DNA of 64,000 nt. Origin: Ricinus communis. Lineage: Eukaryota; Streptophyta; Magnoliopsida; Malpighiales; Euphorbiaceae. Both the position numbers and the translations under genes were made by a program. The stretch is taken from NCBI RefSeq assembly GCF_019578655.1, contig NC_063261.1:24345126-24409125 (forward strand), in the 5' to 3' direction. The notes under the pieces are model-generated. The model was not told where the DNA came from. It was given only the letters and a program-made list of their open reading frames with translations, and made no database searches. Shown piece by piece: positions 51,401-64,000 of the stretch; the stretch's first letter is position 1, and the number at the start of each line of letters is the position of its first letter.

Positions 51401-53732
51401 TTAATTTTGAAAAATCTTAATATGCAAATCATATCTTTATAAGTAATAATATTTATGTATTTTTTATAACTTTTTAATATTTCAAAATGTTTTTAATTTA
51501 TATAATTAATATAAAAGTAGTTTGTGTAGCTTTTAAAATTATAAATCATTACAAAATTAAAAATAATTTACTGATTAATATAATTAAATATTAATTTTTA
51601 AAATTAAAATATTTTTATTTTTATTGTCAATGAATTTTTTAATATTACTAAAAATTACGTATTAAATTTAATATCTTTTAGCAATTGAATCAATAAAATA
51701 ATATAATTATGTTTCTTACATTATATATATTAATAAAATTTCACTAAAATAATTTTATTGTTGGAATAAAAATAAAATATGCGTTTATAGATTTGGAGAC
51801 TATATTCATATAAAAATAACAAATTCTTGATATGTAGATTACAATTAGTTTTAGTCTCAAAAAGTTAATAATCTAAGTTTTGATAATAACAAAGTATTAT
51901 GTATTTCAACATTGTCTATACAAATACCTTACAGTACAGGTATAAAAAAGGTATGATTAGATGATTAATAGAGTGGAATGATCAAGTAGATATCTACCAT
52001 GCAAAGCGATATACAAACATCAAGAATAGAAGTTTATGAGTCAATAATCTTTGTCTAGCAATACGTATCTCTTAGATATCTTGTTAAATGGATTAATTGT
52101 TTTATTAGAATGATTTTCTTGCACACTATAAGATCTCATGCCTTTTTATGATTTTAAATCATATAAAAATATATTTTGATTTTTTCAAGATGTTTTTAGT
52201 GCATAAAATTTTATTTTCCTATAATCACGATTTTTGAAATATATATCTTTGATGAAACATCTATTTAATATATATTTACATGTTATCTAGTCTGACATAT
52301 TATTTTCAACACTTATATATTTCACACATGCGTCCAAACGACAAGTTTATATTGGATGAAGTAGAAGAAACCTCACACTATCAACTTTAGCTGTCTGCAT
52401 TAGTGATAATCTTTCCTGACAGTGTTTTACAGACTGTTATTATAAAAAGCTGAGAAATATGTCACACTTATAAATTAGCAGTTGTAAAGGCTTTTTAATT
52501 AAATTTTGAAAATATATCTTTTATACATATCTAAAATATTTTGAGTATCTCTAACAGCTAGTTTTTTTTACTGTCTTATAAATATAAGCTTTACATATCA
52601 AATTCAATAAAGAAGAATAGCTTTTACTCTCCAATGCATTAATCATTCTTCATTTTCTTCATATTTTATTATTTAGTGTTTATATTTATTGTCTTCCAAA
52701 AATTAGTTTTTCTTACATTCAATAAGTATTTGATCTATATAAAAAATTTATTATTTTATATTTTATTATTTCAAAGTGAAAACTCTTGTAAGGACATCAA
52801 GCACCTAATGTAAAAGCTTATTATCCATAGGGTGATATAGCCTCCATTTAAAAATTCTATAAGAGATACATTTATACCTAATAAAGCAAGTGAAGAGTTG
52901 ATAAATGTCTAATAACTTATGTGAGTCAGTCTGAGAGGAAATATCTCAGAATGTATAAGGTGTCTAAATATTAAAATCTTGTAACCGTTAATAGATCAAC
53001 TAGTAGAGAAAACCTTAAGTTGTGGGATTAGATGTAGGTCTTAGTATCGAATCAAAATAAATTTTTGTGTTGATGCCTTTTAATTTGTGCATTTATTATA
53101 TATATGAAAATGATATCTACTTTGTTAGTTGTCCATAGCTATTATAAATGAGAATTATTTGATTAGACATCTATTTATTTTCAAATGCATAAAATATCTA
53201 TTTCCCTCAACCTCAGCCTTATTCAATCTCGTCTATAAAACAATGTGCAAAGTTATAGCAGTAAGGGTATATATTGAAAGAATGTCCATACATTATTGTT
53301 GTAGTTATCTAATAAAAAATCTTTTAATTTATGCAGTTTGCATCATGCGTCTAATAAAATTTCTGTAGAACTGTTTCATAACCATCTGACGAACAAATAA
53401 GATATCTAATTAGGAAATTTTGAAAAGTCTAATTCATCCTTCTTGAACATCTATTCACAATTTCAATTATATTAATTGCAATATAGTCTACAAAAACTAT
53501 CCTTTAGATTTTTTTATAAAAATCCTTGGAAAAAGAAGTAAAAGGAAAAAAAAAAATGAATGGGGATGTGTACTATTAAAATTAAAGTAAAATAATTAGG
53601 GAGGAAACATGATAATTGGATGAGGACGCCTCTACGATAAACATTTCTCATATGTGCCGACCGAAATATGAAAAGATGGCATAATAAAGCTAATATAAAA
53701 AATCACGCGATCTCTGTCAGCTCACTCCCGAT
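51401..53732. other. AT-rich intergenic DNA upstream of pyruvate kinase
   Basis: No gene. Contains an LTR-like stretch (52600-53080, separate entry). The last 200 bases before the CT tract should hold the promoter of the pyruvate kinase gene; I cannot name specific elements with confidence. Confidence 0.6.
52600..53080 (+). repeat. Possible LTR remnant (U3-R-U5-like)
   Basis: A less AT-rich block ending GTTGTGGGATTAGATGTAGG ... GAATCAAAATAAATTTTTGTG. This resembles the U5 side of plant Copia-type LTRs (phrases of the type 'gacgtaggt...accgaaccaaaataaat'). No paired LTR or coding domain is present, so a solo or eroded LTR is the most it could be. Confidence 0.3.
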
Positions 53733-53755
53733 TCTCTTTCTCTCTCTCTCTCACT
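53733..53755 (+). promoter_or_regulatory. CT-rich tract in pyruvate kinase 5' leader
   Basis: A (TC)n tract ends about 70 bp before the ATG at 53824. Pyrimidine tracts at this position are common in plant core promoters and leaders. No clear TATA box is placed. Confidence 0.5.
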
Positions 53756-53823
53756 CAGAAGCTCCGATTTTGATCAGTGGGTTTTCATTTTGATTGTTTT
53801 GTTGCGCGGAGAATTGATCGAAA

Positions 53824-56800
53824 ATGCATTCTTCTCATCATTTGCTTCTCGATGAACCTATTAGGATGGCTTCAATTCTTGAGCCATCTAAACCAGTATG
53901 TTTTTCCCATTTAACTCTCTTGTTTCTTGCTACTTTCGTCATTGTTGTTTTGAATTATTTTAATATTTGGTTACCAAGAAAATGCCAGAAACTGCAAGGT
54001 GTTAAAGTTTTGCTTATGTGTACTAACTTTAGTGATTAGTTGGAAGTCTGACTTTCTTCCTTTCTGCTGGATCACAAATCTCTTTATAAAGAAAGCGTTA
54101 TAACTTGAATGTATCCTAGGTTTCTGATTCTCTTTACTGATTTGTTTGTGCATTTTCTTTTTATTAATATTGTTATTTATAAAAAATCTGGACTTTAATA
54201 GTTAGATTTTAGTGAAATGGATCATTTGTTTTTGCAAGTTATATAGGGTCAAAGTAAATCAGAATTATGAGAATTACTTGATTTAGAGTTGACTGACAAT
54301 TATAAACTTGTAATGCAGACGGTGTTTCCTGCAATGACAAAGATAGTTGGGACATTGGGACCAAAGTCACGATCCGTTGATATAATTTCTGGTTGCTTAA
54401 ATGCAGGAATGTCAGGTATAACTGTTTTTCACATCTTTTCTTCGCTTATGGGTCTCGTATCTTTCCACAAAAGTTGACGTGCTCGCATCTTTCCACAAAA
54501 GTTGACGTGCTCGTATCTTTCTACAAAAATTGACATCTCTTTGGGCATTGTTTCCTATTAAATCACGTGTAACAATTCAATTCTTCCAAAATCATGTCAT
54601 TTCTGTTATCATTTTGTTTCTTCAATATGCCTCCAAAATAAAATGATACCTTCAATATGTCTCTTAAAGAAAAAAGAATGAAAGAATTGATTTATAGCAA
54701 CTATGACTTTTCCAAGCATGAAAGTGACTAAATATAATTCTGCATTTTAGACTTTGCAAATGCTATGTTTCTCTTCCATTTTTCCTTCAATCTTTGTTAT
54801 GGGTTAAAGAAGAACAAATAACAAAGTACAATTAGGTCCAAGGTACATAGTTGGACTTATTTATATCTGAGATGTCCATTTCCCCACTTTTTTCTTGTTC
54901 AGTGGCACGGTTTGATTTTTCATGGGGTGATGCTGAATATCACCAGGAGACCTTGGGAAATCTGAAATCAGCTGTTAAGAGTACCAAGAAGCTATGTGCG
55001 GTGAGCTTGTTTCCATTGCTTCATTTTGACACTAAGAAATGACATGATCATAACTTGGGGTAACTCTTGTAGTACATTCTTTAGGTGTGACTGATTGTAA
55101 CTTCCAATGTCCTATTTGATGTTTTAGCTTCTACATCTACCATCATGGTAAATGGGATTTTATATTTTCTGGTAAATAATTTTCATCTGTCTGGTTATGT
55201 CTAAAAAGTATCCGAAGATCACGAAATGCATCTCTAGTGTTAAAATTTTGTATTTGAAGTAATTTTTTCAGAATTTGAGTACATCTTGGAAAGTATTCAC
55301 ATAGTTATGGCATTTGGCGAAAATTTATTACCTTGGATGCTACCCTTGCTATTGGTCCATTGTATTACTGTTTCAGGTTCAGTTTAGCAGGTTATGAGTC
55401 TTTTTGTTCCTTTTCTTTTAATGAGTAGGCTTGCATTTTTATATAGTTACCTGTCTTATGCTTCCTTCTGTCAATTTAGTTTGTTTTCTTATTTATTTGT
55501 TTTTCTGCTGGCTTTCTAATCCAGGTCATGCTAGATACAGTGGGTCCAGAATTGCAAGTAGTCAATAGAACTGAGCATCCCATTTCCCTTCAGGCAGATA
55601 CTAGTGTTGTCCTAACATCAGATCAAGACAAAGAAGCTACTTCAAATCTGCTACCAATAAATTTTACTGGGTTGTCAAAGGTACTAGTCTCTAACTTTGT
55701 GCATGTAATTGAGACTTAATTTTGTGCCGCACAGTATGTTTTCATTTTCAAAATATTTCAGCAATTGTTACAATGTATTGAATGTGCATCTATGTCAGTG
55801 TTTTGGGGGCAGGGGATTGCTGACTAACAAATGGCTTCATGTTTCTGGATGAATCACTGTTTATTCGAATTTCATCATAAAGAGTTACATATTCGTTATT
55901 GGGAACTTGGGGATTGCATTTGGATGTGATTTTGTTCCCAAACCGGTTAGGATATAGTGTGATGTCTGCTCACCTTTCTTTGTGCCTAAAATCAGTGCAG
56001 TTGGTTCGCATGCCACTGGATTTGAAGAGAACTATTGTTAGTTCAATGCTTTCAGAAATATTATTTCGCATAATTATGAAAAATATAAGAGAAAATGACA
56101 AGCCTTTGAGTTAATGGATTTAAATATATACTGAATGGCTTCTTCTTCTTCTTTTTGTTTTTGGGTCTCTTCTGTCATTCTTATTAAATTTTCTTTTGTT
56201 AATTCAGATGCTCATACTTATCTTTAATAAGGAGGCTTTTTGCTTCTGTTTTCCTTTCCATATAATTAACGTCCTGTATGGTTCTCTATTCTTCTTTATT
56301 TCTACTTTTATTTTAGGTTGTATTATAAAAGTGTATTTGGTGATGGTAAACTATGAGCTATTTTCCCCATAACTGGAGTTCAATATGGATTTTTCAGGCG
56401 GTGAAGAAGGGAGATACTATTTTTATTGGTCAGTATCTATTTACAGGAAGTGAAACAACTTCTGTGTGGCTAGAGGTAATGCAATAAGTATGTGTTTGAT
56501 TGAGTTCTCAACTCCTGCTTCATATTTAACTTCAACATTTTCTTCATCAGCTTCTCTTGTTAGATGCATTAGATACTTCTTTTGAATAAGAAAAGAGTTA
56601 CTTGATTTGCTAGTTGCTTGACCATTTTCGACGGAATATTTATGGGTTTGACTTGAATTTTCAAGTGATTGCTAATTTTGATATTCTCCGTTAGCTAGTC
56701 TTAATATTTAGGCAAAATACATCACCAAACACTTGTACTTGTATGAAATAGTCAACTAGCATCTCATATTTTACGATTTACCTATTAGACACTTCTACTT

Positions 56801-59800
56801 GCTAAAATGATAACATATAAACACCTGAGTGTTGACTTGATACGCGTGTAATTCACGCACACTCAAAATGTCAAAAAAAAAAAGCTGACACAGTCAGCGT
56901 TATTATAACAAGAATCTAATTCAATCCTCATATTCTTACAAAATGGTCCTTTAAAACTTTTCTATTATTCCATAATTTATGTAAAGTCTCTCTTTAACCC
57001 TTATAATCTTTTTGAATATTTTATATTTTCTAAATTATCTTTTTGACCCTTTGAACTTTTCAATCATTTATTTATTTATGTATAAATTTGAATAAAATGT
57101 GTTTGTTATTAAACAAGCAAACAAATAAGTAAACAATATTTTGTTATCTTATTTAGTTTTCTCCAAATACATATATTATTCAAAATTCTACACCTAAATA
57201 AATATATTTTAAAAAAATTTAAAGGGAAAAATGTTATTTTATAAAAATATAAAAATATTCAAAAACTATTATAGGGGTTAAAAAGAAATATTACATAAAT
57301 CATGGAATACTAAAAATATTTAGAGGGATCAAAATGACATTTTAGAAAAAATTGAGGATTAAATTGAATCTTTATTACAGTGTGTTAATTTTTTTTTAAG
57401 TCTTTGAGTCTGCCGTGAGTTATATATGTGCCAAGTCAGCACTCAGGTGTTTATATATGATCAATTTAGCAAGTAGAGGTGTCTAATAGGTAAATAGTGA
57501 AGTATGAGGTGCTAATTGACTATTTCGTATAAATACAAGTGTTTAGCGATGTATTATGCCTAACATTTAGGTATAACTTATTAGGGCATGTCAAGTTATC
57601 TATTTCTCTTGTTAGATGCATCTGTCACTCGTCTAGATTGAGAAAGCTGTTTTTCTAGTTGTTTGATCACTAATTAAACTTGTTCATTCATAAGCAAACC
57701 AGGGACTTGTCTTGAAACAGAAGTGTCTTGTTTTTTAAAATTTCAAATGAGATTATTATAGATATAATATATTTTTAATTGTTCTTCATGAATTTTAAAT
57801 TTGATGCTGCAGGTCACTGAAATAAATGGTGAAGATGTGGTTTGCCTGATTAAGAATTCTGCTACCTTGGGCGGACCACTTTATACTTTGCATGTCTCTC
57901 AAATTCGTATCAATCTGCCTACACTAACTAATAAGGATAAGGAGGTTGGTGATTCTGGTCAGTTAAGATATCTTGTTTTTTTGGTTGGTACTATGGGTAA
58001 TCTTAACCTGTTTGTTTCTAGCAGTCACTAATTTCCATTAATTAAGAATAAAATTGATTGATGTGGCTGATTAGACTAGTATTGAATTGAGGCTGAGTTG
58101 AGTAGTTCTAGGCTGGGGTTGGAGCTTGTGTTATGAGAAGTGCATCCTGGGGTTTGCACACATCAAACTGGAGAATATGTTTTACTAATTATTACTCATG
58201 TACGCATTGTGCTTGATGTTACCTGAAGAGACTTAAATTTCTGAAATCAACCAGGCTTCATCTTGCGAAATTGATAAAAAATTTCATATATGCTCTTCTA
58301 TATCAGGGATCTTTTGAATGACTAATAACTAACTCTTTTTTTTGTTTCAATTTTGCTTTAGGATTTCTAAATTGCATCTTCTTCCAGTTTCTTAGAAAGC
58401 AAGTCCTAGTTTATGTGGCACCTTTCTGCAGTAAATATATTGCATGTTTTAAGGGGAGTGGATTCCACTCATATTGCTGCTTGATGGTCCACTTAGGATC
58501 AGCTTTTTGGTATTTGTGATGAAACTTGGGTATTTTTCAGAGACATTCTAGGATTTAATGAATATGGAAATTGGAGCTGCTGGCTTCAATGCTTGCCTTT
58601 GCAGTAACTGTGGGACAATTATTTTCTAGGCTTCTTTGTGGTTTTGTCTTTAGGGGCTTCAAAAAGAGTGTGTCCAGCTGATTTTCAGCTTGATTAGATA
58701 GCTTCGCTTCATTATATTCTTTTCTATTTTATGTAAAACATACTTTAGGTTGCAAGAATACCTGTGGCAAGCAGGATATCCTACATTGATTCTTTTTCTT
58801 CCTTCAGTAAAATATTTGTCTTATGTTTGAAATCAATGAAAATATAGAGTATGGAAGCCTTGCATAGTAAAAAGAAGTGGGATGACATAATTCTAGGATT
58901 AGATTTTATATTCGAGTGAACCTCATAATTGTAAGAAGGTAGAAATTGGTCAAGAAATTTTGATTCATCAAAATTGCTAGGTGCCTTGTATATGTATATT
59001 ATTTACAAGATTTTCCCTTAAATTTATGTGCTTCCTTTCTTCTTAAACGTTTTCATGATATTTAAATGATTATTGTTAGGTGATAAGCACTTGGGGCATT
59101 CGGAACAAAATAGACTTTCTTTCACTGTCATATACCCGGCATGCTGAAGATGTTCGTCATGTAAGGATTTTCCTTGCTGGCAGAGTTCTTATGTATTTTG
59201 TTTCTTATTATTACTTGATTATTCTTTTCTATGCCCTTTCTATCAGAGTCGGCAATAAATAATATTGTTCTTACTTTATTAAAATGATAGTGGCTGCCCA
59301 TGCTGTTATGCAGGCCCGAGAGTTTCTTTCCAAACTTGGGGACCTCAGTCAAACTCAAATTTTTGCAAAAGTGGAAAATATAGAGGTGAGTCATAAATTT
59401 TGAGCTTTGACATGCGGTTTTGGTATTCACTTATGCTTGAATTGAACTTTAATTTCCAATTACAATTCTCTCAATCATGTATGATTGTAGGGATTAAATC
59501 ATTTTGATGAGATCCTACAAGAAGCAGATGGTATCATCCTTTCTCGTGGAAATTTGGGCATAGATCTCCCACCAGAGAAGGTTAGCTTTCAAATCTTAGC
59601 AGCAAACTTTGTCTATTAGTATTACATAGACATTAACTGTTGGACATCCAAGTACATATGCAAGTTGACATACATATACAACAGTCATATCATATGTAAA
59701 AATTAGGTATAAATATCCAAAATTACATAGGGCGCATGAGGGCCCTTAATGGTGTAAAACACTTTCATTATTTGGAAAAAGCATAATGAAATAAGGGGTC

Positions 59801-62800
59801 ATAGGAAGAAATAAAGTCTAGAGAACTATAATTTTTTTATATGTGGATTGCAGGGAAATTTGTAGGAATGAGAAATGAGTGGAAATTGTTTCATGATGAT
59901 ATTTATGATTTTATCATTTACTTCACTAGTTGGAATATTTGTAAGAGGGTTAGTGCTATGCCTTCTGTCAAGCAGCCAATTTTCTTATATGATCCCGTTC
60001 TTGTCCTAGAGGTTATGCCCTCTTCTCTGCCAAGTCAGGGAAGAAATTTTGGTAGGTCTCATATGAAAATTTCCTTCAATTGTCCTTCCCCACTTTCCTG
60101 CCTCTCCAAAAGAGGAAAAATGTGAAACCTTTTCAAAACTTAACAGTAAATAGAATGAGAGATACCTCTACCTTGTGAAATTTTAAAAAGAAGACTTATC
60201 CATACTATATGATGTGCTCTCTAATGTCAGCCTATCGTTGCAGATATTCATAATAAAAAGCAGTCACTAAAATGTTCTCTCTCTCTCCTTTTTTCCTTGG
60301 TTTTTTATTTTTATTTTCTGTCAGAGGACATTCATGTACATTTGGTTTTATTCAAATGATTTTTTGCAGTTTAAGAAAGAAAATTTGGAAAGTAAAAATT
60401 GATCATACAAAATGAATGTAGAATATCTTCTCATGTGGACTCTGCAGGTGTTTCTATTTCAAAAATCTGCTGTTTACAAATGCAACATGGCTGGAAAGCC
60501 TGCTGTGGTTACTCGTGTTGTGGACAGTATGACAGACAATTTGAGACCTACTCGCGCTGAAGCAACTGATGTTGCCAATGCTGTATTGGATGGTAAATTT
60601 CAGTAGTCTGTTGCTGTGACATAATCTGTAACTTCTAGTGCACCTATCATATTATGCTGTTTTGGGTACTGTACTTTCCCATCTTCTGACATAAAAAGAG
60701 ATGATATATTGCTAATGAACATCTTAGTGTTGCATATCTTTGTCCTTTCCCAATCAGATGCAACTCTTATTGGATGTTGTCATGAACATAGTAATATGAT
60801 ATATCATAGTTCCATTTTTCTATTTCTCCAGGTAGTGATGCAATTCTTCTAGGTGCAGAGACCCTGCGGGGATTATACCCTGTTGAGACCATTTCTATTG
60901 TTGGACGAATTTGTGCTGAGGTGATCCTTCTATTGCTTTACTTGGATTAAATCTCCTGTGGTAGATAGAGATGAGCAGGCACCACCACCTTTTCTTTCTC
61001 CTAATTTTAAACTTATCATGGAATTAAATTTCCATCTGCAGGCAGAGAAGGTTTGTAATCAAGATGCTTATTTCAAAAAGGCTGTCAAATATGTTGGAGA
61101 ACCTATGACCCATTTAGAATCTATTGCTTCCTCTGCGGTACTCTCTTAGTTTTACACTTTGCTCTCTATCCTGATATATTATTTCTTACACTAAATCATA
61201 TATATATCTTGTCTCATTTTTGGTAAACTAGGTACGTGCAGCTATCAAGGTGAAGGCCTCTGTCATGATCTGCTTCACTTCAACAGGAAGAGCTGCAAGG
61301 TTTTCTGTTTATGCAATAATCTTTACTATAAAGTTCTCGTTATATTTTTTTTTGTCTAATCATGTTAAATGCAAATGGCTAGGAATTCTATCTTTAATTT
61401 GTCTGGAATCAAGTTTAGATGACTGAAAGATATTATTTCAGAGAAGAAAATAATTAAAAAACAAAATAATTGTGGAGCTTTATTAGAATCTTAGATCTTT
61501 TGTATTAATGCAGGTTGATTGCAAAGTACAGACCAATAATGCCTGTGATATCTGTTGTTATCCCGCGGCTTAAGACAAATCAATTACGCTGGACGTTTAC
61601 TGGTGCTTTTGAGGTATGGTTGAATACAATCTTTCCTGCAGCAAGTCATTTGGTGTGTTTATGTAATTTGGTTTTTCTTAATCGTTATTATTCTTCTTTT
61701 ATCAATGCTGTATCCAGTTTGACTAATTTCTTTTGTTCAGTGCTGTTTAGGGCAATTAATTTTATTAGTTATTGCAAAACCTAATAGTCCAGGTTTTCTT
61801 CAAGGCATTTTGACAACGCTTGAATAAGGAACATATATATATATATATATATATATAGGGTTGTGCTAAATATATTGAATGTAGACTAAGTGAATAGGAT
61901 TTCTTAATGATTGCACTTTCTGGTTGTAACTGTTTAGTTTGATTCAGTTGGTCGTCTTGCTCATTTTTGAAACTTTAAACTGCAAATCAAGTGAAGCAAT
62001 TTTTTGACGGGAGGTTGTTTATGGAACTATCATCTGTAAATGAAGAGAATCAATTTTCTAAGTTGGAAGATGGGAACTTTGTATGTTTCCTAACTTAGAA
62101 GTGATCTTAATTACTTGGGCAGATTTTATGAGTATCCTATTTTTATTTATAGTGTGAATGTAGTTTGTTTTCAATACTAATTCTTTTGAAATCTTTCACA
62201 GTTTCAGATCTATTTTCTTGTCTTTCCATAATCAAATTTGAAGCTCATTATTCTTATCCCCCCATTATTATTTTGTGGCAGGCAAGGCAGTCGCTCATTG
62301 TCAGAGGACTCTTTCCCATGCTCGCAGATCCTCGACATCCAGTAAGTATTTTTTTTTGTGAATTCCTTTTCTTCTAATCCCCACTATAATAAACCTTAAC
62401 ATTTAGAATGAGCACAAGATGCATGGACTGATTTTTGGTGATGAGATCTATCATTTATGCAATTCTTCTTTCCACAAGTAACACCTCAGCATCACCTACC
62501 TCTTTTAAATTCTGAATTGATTATACAACTTTGATGTTGGATATCCTGGTTAAATTTCATTGTTTATTCAAAACGGTAATATTTATGTGTTTATCCAGAT
62601 ACTTGAATCTGGTGATAGATTCTTTGGGCCTTGAGCTCCATTTTGAAGGGTTGCTCTGTCTCATCCAGCAAAATCCCCCGATTTCTCTACAGGATTTGAG
62701 TCTTGGATCTCCAACTTTAGAATTCTCGTTCAAGTCACTGGGTGGGGGATTCTAGGAATTATTTAGTTCCCAGTCCTTTTGACAGTTGAATTATAACTTG

Positions 62801-63283
62801 AAGTCCTATTGCATGACGAAAAAGATAGGGCTAGTTTTGATTGAATTACAGGGGAATACAAGTGTATTTTGCTATTGCAAAATACTTACCTATTATAGGG
62901 CAATAGCAAGAGTGTATAAAAATGAGATGAGTGAAACTGTATGATTTTTGCTGATTTTGTGCCTAGTTGAATATCTAGACCTCCATTTATTAATGGCTCA
63001 ACATGCTCTGGCATATCAATCATTGGTATTCTACACTCCTTTAGTTAGTGTTTATTATTTTTCTTACATTTACATTCAACCCCGAGAATGATGAAGTTAA
63101 TTAAGGAATGGAAATGACTTGTTTTTACAGGCTGAATCAACAAATGCAACAAATGAATCTGTTTTAAAGGTTGCTTTGGACCATGGCAAGGCAATTGGTG
63201 TTATTAAGCCACATGATCGAGTTGTTGTTTTCCAGAAGGTTGGCGATTCATCTGTGGTGAAGATCCTTGAGCTTGAAGATTAA
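53824..63283 (+). CDS. Pyruvate kinase, divergent plant cytosolic clade
   Basis: Glycolytic enzyme converting PEP and ADP to pyruvate and ATP. The 16 exons are 53824-53895, 54319-54415, 54903-55000, 55525-55680, 56398-56475, 57813-57944, 59080-59160, 59314-59385, 59491-59580, 60448-60592, 60832-60920, 61042-61137, 61232-61299, 61514-61613, 62282-62341 and 63131-63283. They join to 528 aa, ending ILELED. The barrel motifs are recognisable but altered. RFDFSWGD (residues 59-66) stands where most kinases have [16 protein letters not shown] (92-100) stands for LDTKGPEIR. The catalytic Lys257 and Glu259 in AKVENIEG are kept. SRGNLGID (280-287) has Asn283 in place of the metal-binding Asp of RGDLG. 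The same pattern is, from memory, a feature of the Arabidopsis At3g52990/At2g36580-type proteins, so it is ancestral rather than a local defect. No transit peptide is seen. Intron 2 has a 28-bp minisatellite and intron 5 a MITE. Confidence 0.96.
54456..54538 (+). repeat. 28-bp minisatellite, three units, pyruvate kinase intron 2
   Basis: Units starting at 54456, 54484 and 54512 share the phrase ATCTTTCCACAAAAGTTGAC followed by GTGCT. The first two differ by one base; the third has several changes. Confidence 0.9.
56711..57560. mobile_element. Mutator-type MITE, 850 bp, pyruvate kinase intron 5
   Basis: Terminal inverted repeats of about 130 bp: left GGCAAAATACATCACCAAAC and, reverse complemented, right GGCATAATACATCGCTAAAC, continuing through TTACCTATTAGACAC and AAACACCTGAGTG. 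Flanks TAATATTTA (56702-56710) and TAACATTTA (57561-57569) match at 8 of 9 positions, consistent with a 9-bp target duplication. The interior is AT-rich and non-coding. Lies fully inside the intron. Confidence 0.82.
61832..61857. repeat. (AT)n microsatellite, pyruvate kinase intron 14
   Basis: About 13 AT units in the 668-bp intron between exons 14 and 15. Confidence 0.9.
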
Positions 63284-63445
63284 AGCAAATAGTCTTCATT
63301 TTGGCTACTACTTTACTGGTACAGTACAAAATAGGCCAAATATGGACATTCTACAGGAGGAAGCACACCAAGTTTTTGTTGTGCATTACTTAATTGAGTT
63401 TTGGACTATGTTCTTCATGTTTATTAAACATCTTAGTAAAAGAAC

Positions 63446-63490
63446 AAAAAAAAAAAAAAAAAAAAAAGAAAAAAGAAAAAGAAGCACATG
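63446..63490 (+). repeat. Poly-A rich tract after pyruvate kinase
   Basis: A run of about 22 A followed by A-rich units (GAAAAAAG) about 165 bp beyond the stop codon. It may sit within or end the 3' UTR, or mark the tail of a nearby retroelement. Confidence 0.6.
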
Positions 63491-63544
63491 TACAAAGTGC
63501 AAATTATGCTCCAAGGAATCGATAAATCACTAAATTCAGCTTGT

Positions 63545-63700
63545 TGTATCAATGGCTAAAAGGCTTAAACTAATAAGGTAGCATATTTGTCAGTATAGTA
63601 GACAAAGGTTCAAAATCCCTTGCAGGGGATGGGATGTAGTTTTGCTCTCAGCATATGAAGTGGCCATGGATGGGACAAGAAGCCATTCCTCATCTCTATT
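63545..63700 (+). repeat. Possible tRNA-derived SINE
   Basis: Box A-like TGGCTAAAAGGCTTA (about 63553-63567) and box B-like AGGTTCAAAATCCC (63608-63621). Spacing is on the long side for a tRNA promoter. Ends not defined. Confidence 0.35.
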
Positions 63701-63940
63701 TCAGCTCTAATCCCACCCACTCTGTATTGTGATAGAGATTTCAAGTGGGTTATTTCTCATACTACTATTGTCAATTTCAGAATACTGGGTTTCTGTAAGT
63801 TTCAATCAGCTGGTCGCTCTCAGCTCTTTGTAATAATCATCTTTCAGATTGTTCTAAAAGGAGGATATAGAAGAAATAAATTCACGAGTACTAATCTTCG
63901 GGCATGTCTCCTCTAAACATTTTTCATTAACTATTGGCAT

Positions 63941-64000
63941 TAGGGCCGAGCATGAATCTCGGTGATTTCTGCTCGAACTGAATAACCGTACTGAAAAATA
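63941..64000 (+). mobile_element. Left end of hAT-type element, cut by window edge
   Basis: TAGGGCCGAGCATGAATCTC followed by GCTCGAACTGAATAACCG is in the style of plant hAT-type MITE ends. Only 60 bp are present, so this is tentative. Confidence 0.3.

Noticed and set aside
54456..54538. CRISPR-like regular repeats
   Set aside because: The 28-bp units are directly adjacent with no spacers, in a plant intron; this is a minisatellite.

Overview
This window is nuclear DNA of a flowering plant. It carries intron-rich genes with GT..AG introns, very AT-rich intergenic DNA full of (TA)n tracts, and several classes of plant transposon remnant. The products match eudicot families. A woody rosid, possibly of the Malpighiales, is a reasonable guess, but the sequence alone does not prove it. 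Layout. 1-13.8 kb is gene-free: small inverted-repeat elements with 9-bp target duplications (952-1352, 2061-2637), a tRNA-derived SINE, a complete but decayed Mutator-like element (5388-10409) that also holds a broken GRF zinc-finger gene, and three copies of an AT-rich, possibly Helitron-type repeat. 13.8-29.2 kb is one 19-exon gene for a plant myotubularin phosphoinositide 3-phosphatase. Facing it, 30.3-33.3 kb (minus) is a 7-exon gene joining a trihelix DNA-binding domain to a uridylate-kinase-like domain that lacks the usual catalytic arginine. 36.6-40.8 kb (minus) holds a small single-pass membrane protein gene and, just upstream, a paralogous first exon ending at a donor of the same phase. 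42.2-43.6 kb is an intronless 3-ketoacyl-CoA synthase. Its stop codon abuts a Mutator-type MITE that itself carries a nested hAT-type MITE. 44.7-53.8 kb is again repeat-rich: a long inverted repeat enclosing an 84-codon two-exon open segment, two LTR-like stretches, and a fourth copy of the AT-rich repeat. 53.8-63.3 kb is a 16-exon gene for a pyruvate kinase of the divergent plant cytosolic clade, with a Mutator-type MITE in intron 5. The window ends in a possible SINE and the left end of another element. All exon joins were checked by hand for GT..AG borders and a continuous frame. They give proteins of 854 aa (myotubularin), 491 aa (trihelix-UMPK), 155 aa (membrane protein), 455 aa (KCS) and 528 aa (pyruvate kinase). 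The genes are unrelated housekeeping and metabolic functions (phosphoinositide turnover, very-long-chain fatty acids, glycolysis) rather than a pathway cluster. The parts most worth a second look are the trihelix-UMPK fusion, the possible shared second exon of the membrane-protein pair, the two-exon fragment inside the 45.1-45.9 kb inverted repeat, and the GRF gene travelling in the Mutator element.
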